From assembly GCF_006575665.1 (NCBI RefSeq), contig NZ_CP041253.1:3137001-3201000 (forward strand): a stretch of 64,000 nt of DNA, in the 5' to 3' direction. The DNA is from Echinicola soli (GTDB taxonomy: Bacteria > Bacteroidota > Bacteroidia > Cytophagales > Cyclobacteriaceae). Numbering within the stretch: the first letter of the stretch is position 1; each line of letters begins with the position of its first letter. The translations under genes and the position numbers were made by a program. The notes under the pieces were generated by a model that was not told the DNA's origin, searched no databases, and saw only the letters and a program-made list of their open reading frames with translations. Below, piece by piece: positions 1-9,179 of the stretch.

Positions 1-1
1 G

Positions 2-964
2 CCGTTTTCGCCTCATAGTTTTTTTGAGAAGTTTCCTACGGTACAGCCTGGACTTTTGAGGCAGTTGAGAAAAATGGTGAATGAGTTTCAGCCTGATGTA
101 TTGCTGCTGAATGGCTCCAGAACATTGAAGTATGGAGCTTTTTTGAAGCGGAGTGATAAGACTGATTTTGTCATGATCAGCAGGATAATCGATAACCCAG
201 AATATTGGAATCCTAAAAGCATCATCAAGTCCTACTACAAAAATTGGGTAATTCCCGCTTTGGATGGCGCAGTGGGGGTGAGTGAGGCAAGCCTCGCAGC
301 GATGAAAAGGCATTATGGATTTACCAAGCCGACCGGAGTGATCCATCGCTGCTTTGATGAAAGAAAATTTATAGATGCACCAGTAAAGATAGCTGCAAGA
401 AAGCAGTTGGGATTGGAAGAGGAGGATGAAATTATCCTGTTTCTGGGAAGCTTTTCTGCCCAAAAGAGACCAGATCGGTTTTTAGAGATTGTCCATCATC
501 TCAGCAAATCCCGCCCAAGGTTAAAAGCACTGATGGTAGGGGATGGAGAGCTTTTTCCAGGCTACCAAAAGCAGCTGGAGGAGCACCCGTCTATTCGCCA
601 TTTTGGTTACCAAATTGATGTATCCCCTTTTTTGGCTGCCGCTGATATTTTGGTACTGACCAGTGATACGGAAGGATTGCCTGGTGTGGTGCTTGAGGCC
701 GCTTATTTCGGAGTGCCCACGGTCAGCGCATTGGTAGGGGGGATTGAAGAATGCTTGCAGGATGGAGAATCAGGCTTCTTGGTGTACGAAGATCATATCA
801 ACCAATTTTGTGAGAAAATAGACCATCTTTTTGAATACCCGGAGAAACGAAAATTGATGGGAACCCGGGCAAAAGAAATCGTTAGTAAAAAGTTTGTTTT
901 GCAAAGGGCATCGGAACAATTTATAGACTTTTTTACCACAGTTATTAAAAAGTCCCGTCAGTGA
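2..964 (+). CDS. GT4-type glycosyltransferase, 5' end outside window
   Basis: The reading frame is open from the first bases of the window, so the true start lies upstream; the TTG at 56 is not a credible start. The C-terminal half is a typical GT-B donor-binding domain: a strand-loop with FLGSFSAQKRP opens the second Rossmann fold, followed by the DTEGLPGVVLEA segment, which carries the EX7E-type sugar-nucleotide motif of family GT4. The role is transfer of a hexose from a nucleotide sugar to a growing surface or secreted polysaccharide at the inner face of the cytoplasmic membrane. The stop overlaps the GTG start of the next glycosyltransferase by four bases (GTGA), which indicates translational coupling. 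The family is clear; donor and acceptor cannot be read from sequence. Confidence 0.88.
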   Translation, partial: PFSPHSFFEKFPTVQPGLLRQLRKMVNEFQPDVLLLNGSRTLKYGAFLKRSDKTDFVMISRIIDNPEYWNPKSIIKSYYKNWVIPALDGAVGVSEASLAAMKRHYGFTKPTGVIHRCFDERKFIDAPVKIAARKQLGLEEEDEIILFLGSFSAQKRPDRFLEIVHHLSKSRPRLKALMVGDGELFPGYQKQLEEHPSIRHFGYQIDVSPFLAAADILVLTSDTEGLPGVVLEAAYFGVPTVSALVGGIEECLQDGESGFLVYEDHINQFCEKIDHLFEYPEKRKLMGTRAKEIVSKKFVLQRASEQFIDFFTTVIKKSRQ

Positions 965-2085
965 GTAATTCCCAAACCCGCATTCTCCACCTGATAAAAT
1001 CCCTAGGAAGGGGAGGTGCTGAAAAGCTGATCCCTGAAACGGCAGGTTTGCACGATAAGGATAAGTATGCTTTTTATTGCCTTTATTTCCATCATCGCCC
1101 GAATAGCCTTATCGATGAGCTGGAAGGGGTTGGTGTGAAAGTAAATTACCTTCCATCTTCCAATTTTGGATTCCCCTGGCTGATCAACAAAGTTGCTGAT
1201 TATGTCAAAAACCATCAAATTGACATCATCCACTGTCATTTGCCTTGGGCAGGAGTGTTAGGGAGATGTGTAGGTAGAATGACCGGAGTCAAGGTCGTTT
1301 ATACTGAGCATAATATGTGGGAAAGGTACCATCCACTTTCCAGATGGCTAAATAAGCGGACCTTTGGATGGCAACAGGGTGTGATTGCCGTTTCAGAAGA
1401 AGTTAGGGGAAGTGTTTTAAGACATTATAAACCGATCCTTAAAAGCCCTCTGATCAAGACCATACCAAATGCGGTCAATACGGGGAAATTCCAGAAAGAT
1501 TTGGGAGGAAGAGATAGGGTCCGCAATAGGTTTGGAATTCCTTACGATGCTCCCGTAATTGGTCAAGTGGCTGTCTTTAGGACCCAAAAAAGGCTGGACC
1601 GCTGGATAGCAGTGGCAAAGGAAATTGCCCAAATCCATCGCGATGTCCATTTTATTCTGGTTGGAGATGGGCCGGAAAGGGAGTTGGTTGAAAAGAGCAT
1701 TGGAAGAGGTGCTTTTGCCTCGAAGGTACATTTGTCAGGTGCACAGGAAAAGGTTGTTCCCTATCTTTCAGCCATGGATGTTTATATGATGACATCGGAA
1801 TTTGAGGGATTGCCCGTGGGGATGCTGGAGGCCATGTCCTGTGAGCTGCCTGTGCTGAGTACCAGGGTCGGAGGCATAGGGGAGGTGATAAACGATGGAG
1901 TGGAGGGCATGCTGTGCCCAAAAGACTATACAGAAAAGTTGGCTTTTGCCGCTTCAGCACTGCTGACTGATCGGCTAAGGCGTCAAGAAATGGGCAAGAT
2001 GGCCCGCAAACGTGCGGCATCCCAATTTAGCCTAAAGCGGATGGTAAGTGCCTTGGAGGAATTCTATATGGAAGTGCAAAACTGA
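961..2085 (+). CDS. GT4-type glycosyltransferase
   Basis: A 374-residue GT-B glycosyltransferase. The N-terminal acceptor domain begins with HLIKSLGRGGAEKL, the GGAE glycine-rich loop common in GT4 enzymes of capsule and exopolysaccharide pathways. The C-terminal domain has VAVFRTQKRLD, GDGPERE and the EX7E-type segment SEFEGLPVGMLEAMS near residues 275-290. The start is GTG, overlapping the upstream stop, so the two glycosyltransferases are translationally coupled and probably act in sequence on the same glycan. A membrane protein and a polysaccharide deacetylase follow on the same strand, supporting an exopolysaccharide locus. Sugar specificity is unknown. Confidence 0.9.
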   Translation: MSNSQTRILHLIKSLGRGGAEKLIPETAGLHDKDKYAFYCLYFHHRPNSLIDELEGVGVKVNYLPSSNFGFPWLINKVADYVKNHQIDIIHCHLPWAGVLGRCVGRMTGVKVVYTEHNMWERYHPLSRWLNKRTFGWQQGVIAVSEEVRGSVLRHYKPILKSPLIKTIPNAVNTGKFQKDLGGRDRVRNRFGIPYDAPVIGQVAVFRTQKRLDRWIAVAKEIAQIHRDVHFILVGDGPERELVEKSIGRGAFASKVHLSGAQEKVVPYLSAMDVYMMTSEFEGLPVGMLEAMSCELPVLSTRVGGIGEVINDGVEGMLCPKDYTEKLAFAASALLTDRLRRQEMGKMARKRAASQFSLKRMVSALEEFYMEVQN

Positions 2086-2408
2086 GTTAGGCCTTCAGCC
2101 TGCTTGGGAATAGGGCAATGCTCATTCCCCAAGGTGCTGCCTTGGGTTGGGACGAAGTAAGGCTTTCAGCCTTTGGTTTATGTCAGGTTTGGTGTCGATG
2201 AACTAAGATGTAGTTTTGTGCTGCCATAATATTTGGCATTAAAGCTAATATAAATGCCCCTGAAAGGGGAATTCAATTCAGCCCGGATCCTCCATTGGGC
2301 TATCATGTAGGTAGAATTTTCAGCGCCCTGTAAGGGCAGCTTAATCCTTGGAATTGAACAACTAGCAATTATGGGACAAAACCAAAACATATAGAACATT
2401 AGCATAAG
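2086..2408. repeat. Hairpin-rich intergenic repeat, no gene
   Basis: No credible reading frame. The stretch has several perfect short hairpins: CCCAAGG/CCTTGGG at 2128-2146, AAGGCT/AGCCTT at 2159-2173 and GCCCT/AGGGC near 2325-2337. This is typical of REP-like debris between Bacteroidota genes. It separates the glycosyltransferases from the membrane protein gene, so that gene may have its own promoter. Confidence 0.4.
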
Positions 2409-3641
2409 ATGATTGGAGGGGTAGTATTAATCGGGATACTTTATGCCGTGAGCCTATCGCTGTTGCGGCGGCTGAAGCGGAAGTACAGGGTCTTGAGCAT
2501 CCGTACAATGACCAACCTGTATTGGTACCATATGCTTTTTGGTATTATTTATTATACCTATGCCATTTTCAGAAATTCAGATTCCCACGCTTATTTTCAC
2601 GATGCCGCCACAGTAGAAAGTTGGTCGACACTCTTTTCCCACGGCACTCATTTTATCGAATGGATAGCCTGGCCCTTTGTGCAGTACCTCCATTTCAGCT
2701 ATGAGATGATGATGGTGCTTTTTGCCTGGATCGGATATACAGGGTTTGTCTTTTTCTATTTGTTTTTCAGGGAAAACCTTCGGCTGAACATCAAGTTTAG
2801 AGGTTATGATGTGGTTAATTTATTGATGTTTTTGCCCAATATGCACTTTTGGACATCTTCACTGGGGAAGGGGAGCCTGATTTTCTGTGGAATTAGCCTT
2901 TTGGTTTTTGGGCTTTCATTACCGGGCAAAAGAAAAGTATACATTGTCCTGGGGGGATTTTTGACCTACTTTGTGCGTCCCCATATCTTTTTTGCCATTA
3001 TGATCGGGATGGGGATGTCGTTTATGTTGGGAAGGGAAAAAATGCCCTTGTACCAAAAGATTTTGATTGCCATCGGCGGGATCGGGATATCGATCTTTAT
3101 CTACGATGATCTGTTGGTATTTTTGAGATTGGATGAAGACAATGTGCTGGAGAGCTTTATGAACAATACCGCATTTATCGGTGGACAATTACAGCATGCG
3201 GGTTCAGCGGTGGATATGCAAGGCTATAGCCTGCCCGTAAAGTTGTTTACCTTTTGGTTTAGGCCGCTGTTTTTTGATGCCCCTAATTTTCTTGGGATTT
3301 TTGTGTCACTGGAAAACCTTCTGTACCTGGTGTTCTTTGCCAAGCTTTTTCAAAAAGGATTTCTTAAGTTCATCAAACAAGCTTCCGCTATGGTCAAAAT
3401 GTCGGCCGTGGTGTTTTTGAGCATTTCATTTTCCATGACCTTTATTATGTCCAATTTGGGCATCATTATCCGTCAAAAAAGCATGATCATGTACTTTATG
3501 TTTTTTGTGATTGTCGCGTTCCTGGATTGGAAAAAAACCGAGACAATTAAAAGAAAAGTAAAACTGATGAAGCATCAGAAAGAGAAGGCGCAGTTAAAGG
3601 AGGAAAGAAGGAAGGCCTTTATTGATCATCCAACTCACTAG
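2409..3641 (+). CDS. Polytopic membrane protein of a polysaccharide locus (possible polymerase)
   Basis: A 410-residue protein with about ten hydrophobic segments and a basic C-terminal tail rich in K, E and R. I do not recognise a named family. It is clearly a diverged paralogue of the protein at 15655-16791: both share LPN(M/L)HFWT followed by G-K, a (S/G)SAVDM or GSSVDM block, and the hallmark TFWFRPLF with a following (D)A. The similarity runs over most of the length. Multi-TM topology, aromatic-rich loops and a position after two GT4 genes and before a deacetylase would fit a Wzy/EpsG-like polymerase or O-unit processing protein. That assignment is inference from context. Confidence 0.8.
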   Translation: MIGGVVLIGILYAVSLSLLRRLKRKYRVLSIRTMTNLYWYHMLFGIIYYTYAIFRNSDSHAYFHDAATVESWSTLFSHGTHFIEWIAWPFVQYLHFSYEMMMVLFAWIGYTGFVFFYLFFRENLRLNIKFRGYDVVNLLMFLPNMHFWTSSLGKGSLIFCGISLLVFGLSLPGKRKVYIVLGGFLTYFVRPHIFFAIMIGMGMSFMLGREKMPLYQKILIAIGGIGISIFIYDDLLVFLRLDEDNVLESFMNNTAFIGGQLQHAGSAVDMQGYSLPVKLFTFWFRPLFFDAPNFLGIFVSLENLLYLVFFAKLFQKGFLKFIKQASAMVKMSAVVFLSISFSMTFIMSNLGIIIRQKSMIMYFMFFVIVAFLDWKKTETIKRKVKLMKHQKEKAQLKEERRKAFIDHPTH

Positions 3642-3652
3642 CAAGCAGCATT

Positions 3653-4624
3653 ATGTCATTTTTGGTAATATCACTGGATTTTGAACTGCACTGGGGGATT
3701 TTTGACAAGGTCTCTGTGGCGGAGAAAAAGGATTATTTTAAAAAGACGATTGCTGTCATCCCGCAGGTCTTGGAGGTGTTTGAACGTTATGAAGTGGCCG
3801 CTACCTGGGCTACTGTTGGAATGCTGCTGACCGAAAGTAGGGAGGAATGGGAGCATTATCGTCCCGAAACTATACCTACCTACCGAAACCAGCAGCTATC
3901 TCCTTATCAATGGATTGCACAAAATGCTTACGATCCAGCGGTTCACAGCGGCTTTTCGTTGGTAAAGCAATTATTACAAACCCCAAATCAGGAACTGGGA
4001 AGCCATACCTTTTCGCACTATTATACCTGTGAGCCAGGGCAGCAATTGGAGCAGTTCAGGTCCGACTTGAAGGTAGCCAGAAGAATTGCGGAAGAAAAAT
4101 GTGGGGTGGACCTTCAGTCATTGGTGTTTCCGCGAAATCAGTTTGACCAGGAAAGCCTAAAAATCTGCAAAGATGAAGGATTCAGCGTGGTCAGGGTGAA
4201 TCCTTCCAATTGGTTTTGGAAAGCTCCTCAGCATGCCGGACTCGTGGAAAGGGTCTTCAGGACTGTAGATACATTGCTGCCGCTTGGTAAAAGAACATCT
4301 TTTCCTTTGGAAGCAGTATTGCCTGGGGAAGATTTTCCAGTCCAGTTGCCTGCATCGCGTCTTTTAAGACCTTTTAGTAAGACACGCAAACCATTAAATG
4401 TAGTACGAATGAACCGTGTCATCAGTGAGATGACATATGCGGCCAAGCACAATTTGGTTTATCATTTATGGTGGCATCCTCATAATTTTGGCCATGCCCC
4501 TGAAGAAAGTATGCTGGAGCTTTGCCAGCTGCTGGACACGTTTATAAAACTAAAGGGTCAATATGGAATGTGCTCTGTAAATATGGGGCAGTTGGCAGGG
4601 GAGCTTAACGTCCTAAGAAATTAA
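3653..4624 (+). CDS. Polysaccharide deacetylase (NodB/CE4-like)
   Basis: A 323-residue protein with the NodB homology layout. An N-terminal strand ends in SLDFELHWG (Asp9 as the first metal/catalytic acid), the metal-binding HTFSH motif has His118 and His122, and FPRNQ follows at about residue 160. The expected role is removal of N- or O-acetyl groups from a polysaccharide using a metal-activated water. There is no signal peptide, so action on a cytoplasmic or membrane-facing precursor, or on lipid-linked sugar, is more likely than secretion. It begins 11 bases after the membrane protein gene, so the two are almost certainly co-transcribed. The substrate is unknown. Confidence 0.85.
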   Translation: MSFLVISLDFELHWGIFDKVSVAEKKDYFKKTIAVIPQVLEVFERYEVAATWATVGMLLTESREEWEHYRPETIPTYRNQQLSPYQWIAQNAYDPAVHSGFSLVKQLLQTPNQELGSHTFSHYYTCEPGQQLEQFRSDLKVARRIAEEKCGVDLQSLVFPRNQFDQESLKICKDEGFSVVRVNPSNWFWKAPQHAGLVERVFRTVDTLLPLGKRTSFPLEAVLPGEDFPVQLPASRLLRPFSKTRKPLNVVRMNRVISEMTYAAKHNLVYHLWWHPHNFGHAPEESMLELCQLLDTFIKLKGQYGMCSVNMGQLAGELNVLRN

Positions 4625-4760
4625 GCTGATAAATTTAGTTTTACATCTGTGGGAGGTTAATAATTTAAGCCTTAATTTGTGCGCTGATCAATAGTGTCTG
4701 TAGGTTAAAATATCCTTTTCTGCTGTGATAGGCTTACCATCAATCCAAAAAAAATATAAA

Positions 4761-5597
4761 ATGAAGAGAACTTTCTTAACCATCTTTTTTATAGCGTTAT
4801 GCTTTTCGGGATTTGCGCAAGAGACTCCTTATACTACCAAAAAGAATATTCCCTACTACGATGCCGCTGTTCGTGAGATGGACGATTATATCCAAGAGCG
4901 TTGTATGTTGGACCTCTATTTTCCTACTGATAAAGAAGGATTTCCCACCGTGGTGTGGTTTCATGGAGGCGGGTTGAGTGCAGGGCAGAAGGAAATTCCA
5001 GAAGCATTAAAGGAAAAGGGAATCGCTGTGGTAGGGGTGAATTATAGGTTATATCCCAAAATAGGTGCTCCAGCGTACATTGAGGATGCGGCGGCGGCCA
5101 TTGCATGGACGATGAAGCATATTGAAGCTTATGGAGGCGATCCTTCATTGGTTTTTCTGTCTGGACACTCGGCGGGAGGTTATCTAGCGGCCATGGTGGG
5201 CATGGATAAAGCATGGCTGGCCAAGTACGATCTGGATGCCAATGATCTGGCGGGATTGATTCCTTTTAGTGGCCATATGATCACCCATTTTACCGTAAGG
5301 GAGGAACGGGAGATTGCTGGAACACAACCCATCATCGATGAATTGGCACCGCTCTATCATGTACGATCGGATGCCCCGCCGCTGCTGCTGATCACTGGCG
5401 ACAGGGAGATGGAAATGCTGGGAAGATATGAGGAAAACGCTTACATGATGCGCATGATGAAAGTGGCCGGTCATCAGGAAACCACCCTTTATGAAATGGA
5501 AGGCTATGGTCATAATATGACCCATCCTGCATTTCCGTTGCTGCTGAATGAAGTGGATAGGATCGTAAAGAAATTGGAAGATAAAAAATCCGACTGA
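4761..5597 (+). CDS. Secreted alpha/beta hydrolase, HSL/BD-FAE-like esterase
   Basis: An upstream in-frame GTG at 4725 exists, but ATG at 4761 gives a clean signal peptide (MKRTFLTIFF then a hydrophobic run ending GFAQ at residue 20). The mature enzyme has the oxyanion-hole motif HGGG at residues 68-71, the nucleophile elbow GHSAGG with Ser137, an Asp in LLITGDRE and a C-terminal GYGH that supplies the His. This pattern is that of hormone-sensitive-lipase-type carbohydrate or feruloyl esterases. A periplasmic or surface esterase removing acyl groups from a glycan fits the following sulfatase and lyase genes. The exact ester is unknown. Confidence 0.85.
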   Translation: MKRTFLTIFFIALCFSGFAQETPYTTKKNIPYYDAAVREMDDYIQERCMLDLYFPTDKEGFPTVVWFHGGGLSAGQKEIPEALKEKGIAVVGVNYRLYPKIGAPAYIEDAAAAIAWTMKHIEAYGGDPSLVFLSGHSAGGYLAAMVGMDKAWLAKYDLDANDLAGLIPFSGHMITHFTVREEREIAGTQPIIDELAPLYHVRSDAPPLLLITGDREMEMLGRYEENAYMMRMMKVAGHQETTLYEMEGYGHNMTHPAFPLLLNEVDRIVKKLEDKKSD

Positions 5598-5626
5598 ATG
5601 AGCGGCTAACCGGCATGTGGAATGCG

Positions 5627-5669
5627 AATTAATCGAGCAGGACATTTCAAATGCTCTGCTCGATTAATT
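5627..5669. terminator. Bidirectional terminator-like hairpin
   Basis: A perfect 14-bp inverted repeat, AATTAATCGAGCAG at 5627-5640 and its complement at 5656-5669, with a 15-nt loop. It lies between the convergent esterase and propeller lipoprotein genes, where a shared terminator is expected. Confidence 0.6.
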
Positions 5670-5703
5670 TAACCTCCGCTACATATACCCTATCACCTAC
5701 AGA

Positions 5704-6636
5704 TCAATTCATCCATCTGGCTTTGTATACTTTCATATCAGGAAAGGCCAGCTTTTGCTCGGGCAAGTGAAAGCTTACATGATGCGTCCACCAGCTTTTT
5801 TCTGGAACGGTAAAGATAAATTGACCTGAGGCATCCTTTCCGATACTTTTGATGTTTTCTGCTTGTGGAAAATCTGCTATTTTTTCAAATTTTTCTTCCT
5901 CAATATCAAAGGTCCACGCACCGGTATGCTCCGTCATGAGGAAGTGTCTGCCATCAGGGACCAGCTGCAAATCATGCCCGCCTTCACCTGGTATTTTCCA
6001 TTCTTTTTCCAGTACCAGCTTATCCGCTGAAGGCATTTTGTAAGCCCTCAATACATCGTACCCCAAAGCATAAAGCCGTTCATTCTCCTTATGCCAGACC
6101 ACTCCATGGGCCGAGTACAAGCTGTCCTCAAAAATCACCTTTTCGGGCCGATGGATATCAAATAGCATGATTTTATTTCCGGTGCTGCTGGTAGATGCAG
6201 CCGCCACAAGTCGATCCTTAGGTAGGATTTCTACGGAATGGGCATTGGGAACGGTGGCGTAAAATTGGACTTTGCTGTCTTTGGTATCGATGAGCGCCAC
6301 GCCGCCCGAAGATGACGAAACCAATAGCTGCTCACCACCATTGATGGCTTTACAATCGTCCATGGTGTTGAATCTTTTGGAGCGGTATTTTTCTGGAAGA
6401 TCCTTTGCCTCATGTGCATCCCAGGTCCAAGCAATGGAAGGCGCTCCTGATTCCACTGATTTATGATAGTCCACCATCAGTACTTTGCTGTCACCACATA
6501 CCAAGAGCATCTTTTCAGATTCCTTAGGCTGACAAAAGGATAGGCCAAAAGCCAAAACGATAAGCAGAAAAGGGATATAAAGCCGGTTTAGTTTCAACGG
6601 TATCTTAGATTTTGGTTTCCTTTTGCAATTAAACAT
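5704..6636 (-). CDS. Propeller-like lipoprotein, resembles DUF6528
   Basis: A 310-residue protein with a basic N-terminus and a lipobox ending at Cys35 (GLSFCQ), so probably an outer-membrane or periplasmic lipoprotein. The body shows repeated strand patterns (CGDSKVLMVDY, WTWDAHEA, SSSGGVALID, LVPDGRHFLMTEH) of a WD40-like beta propeller. The spacing around WTWDAHEA and MDDCKA recalls DUF6528 proteins of Bacteroidota PULs; I assign this from memory of the family. The function is unknown, with glycan binding or a non-catalytic partner plausible. It lies 117 bases downstream of the sulfatase gene on the same strand and may be in its transcript. Confidence 0.72.
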   Translation of the reverse strand: MFNCKRKPKSKIPLKLNRLYIPFLLIVLAFGLSFCQPKESEKMLLVCGDSKVLMVDYHKSVESGAPSIAWTWDAHEAKDLPEKYRSKRFNTMDDCKAINGGEQLLVSSSSGGVALIDTKDSKVQFYATVPNAHSVEILPKDRLVAAASTSSTGNKIMLFDIHRPEKVIFEDSLYSAHGVVWHKENERLYALGYDVLRAYKMPSADKLVLEKEWKIPGEGGHDLQLVPDGRHFLMTEHTGAWTFDIEEEKFEKIADFPQAENIKSIGKDASGQFIFTVPEKSWWTHHVSFHLPEQKLAFPDMKVYKARWMN

Positions 6637-6753
6637 TTTGATTGCAAAAGGAAAGATAAATCATTGAAAGTTTATCCGAAAGTGTATGAAGGTTACTGGT
6701 GAGCTAACTTTTCTTGGACGATTAGATTTGTTAAAAACCTTTCTGATCCTACA

Positions 6754-8232
6754 TCATTCATCCAAATACCCAAGCTTAAAGGTTGGGTTGGTGTCATGCG
6801 CTGCCCTTAGAATTGAATCCATTTTTTGAACAATTTCGGGATGTTGGCCGGCCACATCGGTAGTCTCTCCCAAATCATTTTCCAGATCGTACAATTCGAT
6901 GGTTTGATTGCCCTCCCGAATATTCCTTCTCACCGCTTTCCACTTGTCCATGCGGACCGCTTGCTTTCCTGCTTCACCATGGTATTCCCAATAGAGATGA
7001 GGATGCTTTTGCTGCTGATTATCATTGCCCAGTATAGTTGGGAGCATGGAGATGCCATCTCCGTTTTCAGGAGCATTGGTGCCGGCCAGATCTGCAAAGG
7101 TGGCCATGAAGTCCCAAAAGGCAGAGGGATGGTCATTGGTGCTGTTTGCCTGGATTCTTCCTGGCCATCTCATGATCAGTGGCACCCTGATTCCTCCTTC
7201 ATACAAATCCCTTTTGATGCCTTTTAGCGGGCCATTGCTGTCAAAAAACTCCGGATCTCCACCGCCTTCGATATGAGGGCCATTGTCGGAAGTAAAGATG
7301 ATCAGTGTATTATTGGCCATGCCAAGCGAATCCACTGTTTTCATGATTTCACCCACTTGGTCATCGAGTATTTTTACCATTGCCGCAAAAGCAGCATGGG
7401 GCTTTTCTTGCGAACCCAATCGCCCTTTCCGAAAACCTGGCCCCTCATCTGTACCCGCATAAGGTTCTCCTTCTTCTAGTTTACCCTCAAAAATAGCCAT
7501 TTCTTTTGCTGGTGCAAGCAATTCAGCATGGGGAAGTGGGGTAGGGAGAAAGAGAAAAAATGGTTTTTTTTGGTTAGCCTCAATAAACTTTAATGCTTCC
7601 TGCTGCATCAATTCGGGGGAGTACGCACCAAACTCCCCAGCATCATTACCGTGGAGCATGATTTTCTCCTGATTGTCCCAAAGGTGGTCGGGATAATAAT
7701 TATGGGCGAGCGATTGACAGACATAACCATAAAATTCATCAAATCCTTGGTTATTGGGTTCTCCTTCGGTAGCAGGGCCTCCAAGTCCCCATTTGCCAAA
7801 GGCACCGGTGACATAACCGGCTTTTTGTAACATTTCAGGCATGGTTACGATAGAGTCAGCAAGTGGAAACTGGCCTTCTCGTTCTCGGAAACCGTAGGGC
7901 GAAGGATCCAGGCTTCTGTTATCGCGGATGGCCACATGTCCCGTGTGCTGTCCTGTCATTAAAGTGGCTCGCGAAGGGGAGCATACGGCAGTACCTGCAT
8001 AGTGATCGGTAAACAGCATGCCCTGTGACGCCAAGCGGTCAATATTGGGTGTGTTGAATTTTTGCTGGCCGTAGCAACTTACATCCCCGTATCCTAAATC
8101 ATCAGCAAGGATAAAGATGATATTGGGAGGTGTTTCAGTTTGTTGTTTTTCGCGGGAAGCATTCTTGCTTTGGCACGCCAGCAGTGTAACTACCGACAAG
8201 CACATATAAAAGAGGCTATTTTTAGACTTCAT
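6754..8232 (-). CDS. Family S1 sulfatase lipoprotein
   Basis: The start is placed at ATG 8232 rather than 8265, because it gives a lipoprotein signal with Cys20 in LLACQ. The sulfatase core is complete. NIIFILADDLGYGD supplies the metal Asp pair (Asp44, Asp45), and TAVCSPSRATLMTGQ holds Cys84 in the C-x-P-S-R signature, which is converted to formylglycine by an anaerobic or aerobic maturase not present in this window. TSDNGPHIEGG supplies the C-terminal metal ligands. It removes sulfate esters from a glycan, probably at the cell surface or in the periplasm. Its neighbours (esterase, SusCD, PL22-like lyase) suggest a sulfated, uronate-containing marine polysaccharide. The S1 subfamily cannot be told by eye. 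Confidence 0.92.
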   Translation of the reverse strand: MKSKNSLFYMCLSVVTLLACQSKNASREKQQTETPPNIIFILADDLGYGDVSCYGQQKFNTPNIDRLASQGMLFTDHYAGTAVCSPSRATLMTGQHTGHVAIRDNRSLDPSPYGFREREGQFPLADSIVTMPEMLQKAGYVTGAFGKWGLGGPATEGEPNNQGFDEFYGYVCQSLAHNYYPDHLWDNQEKIMLHGNDAGEFGAYSPELMQQEALKFIEANQKKPFFLFLPTPLPHAELLAPAKEMAIFEGKLEEGEPYAGTDEGPGFRKGRLGSQEKPHAAFAAMVKILDDQVGEIMKTVDSLGMANNTLIIFTSDNGPHIEGGGDPEFFDSNGPLKGIKRDLYEGGIRVPLIMRWPGRIQANSTNDHPSAFWDFMATFADLAGTNAPENGDGISMLPTILGNDNQQQKHPHLYWEYHGEAGKQAVRMDKWKAVRRNIREGNQTIELYDLENDLGETTDVAGQHPEIVQKMDSILRAAHDTNPTFKLGYLDE

Positions 8233-9179
8233 AATTGGGTATTTTACTGGTGTCCGAGAAAACAATCGTCAAATTGAGAAAAATCAACTGTTTTCACCCC
8301 TAAATCCCCTAAAGCTCCCCTTTAGGGATGGGGGCCATTTTAGGGATTGGAATAAAAACCCTCAAATTTCGATTTAAAGACAGTTTTTGATCATATTTGA
8401 AATTTAATCGGACGCCAGTAGTTATTTCAATCATTCAATTTAGGTTTTACCGTTTATTTGATTGTCCTGTACTGTGATGAGATTTGTGGAATTGGAAAAT
8501 TCTAAAATTCAAATATTCCATAACATATGGAAAATCATTGGTTTGTACTGCTTACATCTGTAGTATTCGCCAGAATCATATTTTATAAAATGACTATCGG
8601 TAATTTTACCCGTAGTGGTACCATTCCAAAATGTGATTTGGAAAGTTAAGAATTCCCTTGGTGAGACCGGTTTAAGAAAAATGAGCAGGCCGTTAAGAAA
8701 ATGAATTAGCTCGTGTCGTGGAACAGCGAGATCCATTCATTTTCAGGCCGGAGCAGTTTTCTTAAATTAAATTGGGTAACGTATTGTCCTCACAGGAAAA
8801 TTTGTTTTTCCCAATAGAAAGGTATCACCACAGGACTGTATTTTTGGCCCTTTTCATCAATGGAAATGCATAGCATTCATGAAGACCTATTGAAAGCTAT
8901 TTCACACCTGAATAAAAGGACGGAAACACTATTTATTCAATTATGCTTGGCTACGTGTATGATTGCGCAGGCTCATAATTTTGATAATGGTTTTCATAAC
9001 TCCAAAAATGAGTTATTCCTTCGTTCACCCCTCGGTTCCTAATCGATGCTAAATAAGTTAAGGAATAAATTAGCTATAGCTGGAAGGGTAAACACAGTTT
9101 TGGGTTTGAGGAATGGCCCCATCAGTGGTTAAACTACTTTCATCTTGATACCAGATACCAGCTACTTGATACTTTTCCC
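8233..9179. other. 947-base gap without a supported gene
   Basis: The two short open frames here (8509-8736 minus, 8860-9042 plus) have no recognisable protein character and are not called. The only structure I see is a hairpin CCCTAAAG/CTTTAGGG at 8307-8327 in a 'cccctaaatcccct' context. A related context recurs at about 33778-33835, so it is probably a dispersed repeat remnant. Promoters for the sulfatase gene should lie near 8240-8400. Confidence 0.5.

Noticed and set aside
4725..4760. GTG start for the esterase at 4725
   Set aside because: The ATG at 4761 gives a normal signal peptide directly; the extra 12 residues would spoil it.
8509..9042. Two short open frames as small genes
   Set aside because: No signal peptide, domain or operon context, and low-complexity composition.
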